6,892 nucleotides of DNA from Nitriliruptoraceae bacterium (GTDB lineage: Bacteria > Actinomycetota > Nitriliruptoria > Nitriliruptorales > Nitriliruptoraceae). The notes under the pieces are model-generated. The model was not told the origin of the DNA. It saw only the letters and a program-made list of their open reading frames with translations, and did no database searches. Shown in pieces: positions 5,115-6,892 of the stretch (position 1 is its first letter; each line of letters begins with the position of its first letter). The translations under genes and the position numbers were made by a program. The DNA lies in contig SLLJ01000422.1 in assembly GCA_007134165.1 (NCBI GenBank), positions 1 to 6,892 of the forward strand, given 5' to 3'.

Positions 5115-6892
5115 GTGGCGCCAACGGCTCGGTTGCGATCCACCCGGGGCGGCAGGCGGCGTCTGGGCCTGGTGTGGCCCACGACCGTGACGCTGCTACT
5201 GGCCACGCTGGTGCCGATCATCCTGCTCGGTGCCGGCGGGATCATCGCCCTGCGCACGGCCTTGGCCGACCGGCTCGCCGCGGACCTCGACTCGCTGGCC
5301 GACGCCAAGCAGCGCACCCTCGAGCAGCTCGGTCAGCGTGCGGTGGACACCGTCGAGCTGCTGGCGACCCGCACCCAGGTACGCCGCAACCTAGCCGCCC
5401 TGCTCGCCGGCGACGAGCGGGTACGTGACTGGCTCGTCGACGCCCTGCTCGAGTCCGAACAGGCCATCGACGACCTCATCTGGATCGGGCTCAGCGACCT
5501 CGATGGGCGTGTCGTGGTCGCTTCCGACCCGTCGCTGGTGGGCCGGCCGTTCGACCCACCCACCAGGTGGCAGCCTCCGGCGGGGGACGAGGTGAGTTCC
5601 CGAGTACTGTCAGGGGCCACCGGGCCGGTGTGGCTGGTGACCGCCCCGCTTCGCGAGCAGGAGGCCGTGGCCGGCCGCGTCGTGGCGGTGTTCGACCTCG
5701 ACACGGTCGTGCAGCTCATGCGCGCCGACACCGACCAGCAGCCTGGCCTGACCACCTGCGTGTCGTTCCGCGCCGACGACGGGGCGCTGTACCCGCTGGT
5801 CGACCCGGTGGGCGCCGCCCTGACCGACGACACCCTGCGCAGCTGTCAGCCGGCCGAACTGCTGCTCGCCGTGGAGGGCCGGACCGGCAGCGAGGTCGTG
5901 GCCGCGGTCCGCACCGTCGAGGTACTGGACTGGGTGGTGACCGTCCGTGTGGCCCGCGAGGTTCTGCTGGCGCCGGTCGCAGACGCGACCCGCCTGGTGC
6001 TGGGTGCCACCGTCGTGCTGCTGCTGCTCGCAGCGCTGGCCGCGGTGCTGCTGGCGGGACGTCTGACCCGCCCGATCCGCGCGCTGACGGCGAGCAGTGC
6101 CCGGCTCGAGGCGGGCGAAGCGCAGGCGGAGGCCGACGAGCAGGCCCCCGGCGAGCTCGGCGAGCTCGCCGAGCGGTTCAACGCCATGACCGCCGCCCTG
6201 AAGGCCAGCCAGCAGGACCTCGAGCAGCGCTACACCGACCTCGAGCTGCTCGCGCACGCCATGGCGCACGACCTCAAGTCGCCGTTGACGGTCGTGTTGG
6301 GCTGCCTCGAACTGCTCACCCATGAGCGCGTCGTCCGGGACGAGGACCGCGCCCTGCTGCTCGAGCGCGGCGCCGGTTCCGCCCGGCGCATGCAGCAGCT
6401 CATCGACGATCTGTTGCTCCTGATCCGGACCGTGGGCACCGAGCCGGCCGCCCGACCGATCCCGCTCGAAGAGGTCGTCGACGCCGTCGTCGAGCAACTC
6501 GACGCCACCGGATGGGTGCACCGCGGTCCGCTGCCGGTCGTGGCTGGCGACCGAGTGCTGCTCGACCACCTGCTGCTCAACCTGCTGGACAACGCGCTGA
6601 CCTATTCCCGGCCCGACCAGCCGCCCCGGATCGAGGTCGGCGCATCCGACGACGAGGCAGTCTGGGTGGAGCTGTACGTGGACGACGACGGGGTCGGTAT
6701 CCCGCCGGAGGAGCGCGCTCCGGCGCTGGAACTGTTCAGCCGCGGGGAGCGCACCCGCGACCGTCCCGGGTCGGGGCTTGGCCTGCCCATCGCCGTGCGA
6801 ATCGTGGAGCGTCACGGCGGTCGGCTGTGGATCGGCGACTCGCCGTTGGGCGGGACCCGGATCGCGTTCACGCTGCCTCGAACGGCCGACGA
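5115..6892 (+). CDS. Membrane sensor histidine kinase (dCache-HAMP-HisKA-HATPase), 3'-truncated by window edge
   Basis: This is a two-component sensor kinase. It has a short Arg-rich tail (RGGRRR, 11-16), a first membrane segment about 19-46, and an extracytoplasmic domain about 48-290. The pattern WIGLSDLDGRVVVASDPSLV (123-142) and the closing strand WVVTVRV before the second helix suggest a double Cache domain that senses a small ligand. A second membrane segment lies at about 294-315. It is followed by HAMP (about 316-370, RLTRPI and GELAERFNAM), the phosphoacceptor His385 in MAHDLKSPL, the N box NLLDNALTYS (489-498), G1 DDDGVGI (523-529) and G2 GSGLGL (552-557). The frame is still open at 6892 but all catalytic boxes are present, so little is missing. 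GTG 5115 is used as start, but GAGGAG directly touches it, which is too close for normal spacing; TTG 5133 and GTG 5073 are alternatives. No response regulator is visible; it may lie to the right. Confidence 0.88.
   Translation, partial: MAPTARLRSTRGGRRRLGLVWPTTVTLLLATLVPIILLGAGGIIALRTALADRLAADLDSLADAKQRTLEQLGQRAVDTVELLATRTQVRRNLAALLAGDERVRDWLVDALLESEQAIDDLIWIGLSDLDGRVVVASDPSLVGRPFDPPTRWQPPAGDEVSSRVLSGATGPVWLVTAPLREQEAVAGRVVAVFDLDTVVQLMRADTDQQPGLTTCVSFRADDGALYPLVDPVGAALTDDTLRSCQPAELLLAVEGRTGSEVVAAVRTVEVLDWVVTVRVAREVLLAPVADATRLVLGATVVLLLLAALAAVLLAGRLTRPIRALTASSARLEAGEAQAEADEQAPGELGELAERFNAMTAALKASQQDLEQRYTDLELLAHAMAHDLKSPLTVVLGCLELLTHERVVRDEDRALLLERGAGSARRMQQLIDDLLLLIRTVGTEPAARPIPLEEVVDAVVEQLDATGWVHRGPLPVVAGDRVLLDHLLLNLLDNALTYSRPDQPPRIEVGASDDEAVWVELYVDDDGVGIPPEERAPALELFSRGERTRDRPGSGLGLPIAVRIVERHGGRLWIGDSPLGGTRIAFTLPRTAD

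Noticed and set aside
4930..5190. Small plus-strand open frame in the gap before the histidine kinase
   Set aside because: No clear ribosome site or recognisable protein; it runs out of frame into the kinase gene.
6150..6170. Direct repeat GGCGAGCTC twice, with the 12-bp palindrome GGCGAGCTCGCC at 6159-6170
   Set aside because: It lies inside the HAMP region and is explained by the coding of a Gly-Glu-Leu repeat. No regulatory role is suggested there.
5610..6815. 401-codon minus-strand open frame opposite the histidine kinase
   Set aside because: The Gln/Arg/Gly/His-rich translation is typical of antisense frames; the plus strand encodes all kinase boxes in order.

Overview
The window is very GC-rich, with G or C at nearly every third codon position, GTG starts and several TAnnnT boxes close to start codons. 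Together with a DtxR-family regulator and a Cpn10-like protein ending in TGLYL, this points to a high-GC actinobacterium, perhaps a deep-branching lineage. The strongly acidic exported binding protein would fit a saline habitat, but that is only a guess.

Layout: 1-984 (+) is the 3' part of a ferric-iron ABC binding protein gene (FbpA-like), with its signal peptide lost off the left edge. 1014-2648 (+) is the fused two-domain permease (FbpB-like). 2655-3758 (-) is the ATPase (FbpC-like), which meets the permease tail to tail with 6 bp between the stop codons. 3759-3837 is a short divergent regulatory region holding a palindrome that resembles a DtxR/IdeR box. 3838-4521 (+) is a DtxR-family metal-dependent repressor. 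4568-4909 (+) is a small Cpn10/GroES-like protein. 4910-5114 is non-coding, with a possible promoter. 5115-6892 (+) is a dCache-HAMP sensor histidine kinase that runs off the right edge.

How it works together: binding protein, permease and ATPase make a complete ferric-iron importer, although the ATPase lies on the opposite strand from the other two. The repressor is transcribed divergently from the ATPase gene, and the box between them could control both, giving an iron-feedback circuit. The repressor's metal site departs from DtxR at key ligands, so the metal it senses is open. The Cpn10-like protein and the histidine kinase look functionally unrelated to the iron locus.

The most unusual sequence structures are a perfect 14-bp inverted repeat with the permease ATG in its loop, the DtxR-box-like palindrome with TAnnnT motifs on both strands, and the altered metal ligands in the repressor. 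I see no mobile element, CRISPR array, tRNA or rRNA.
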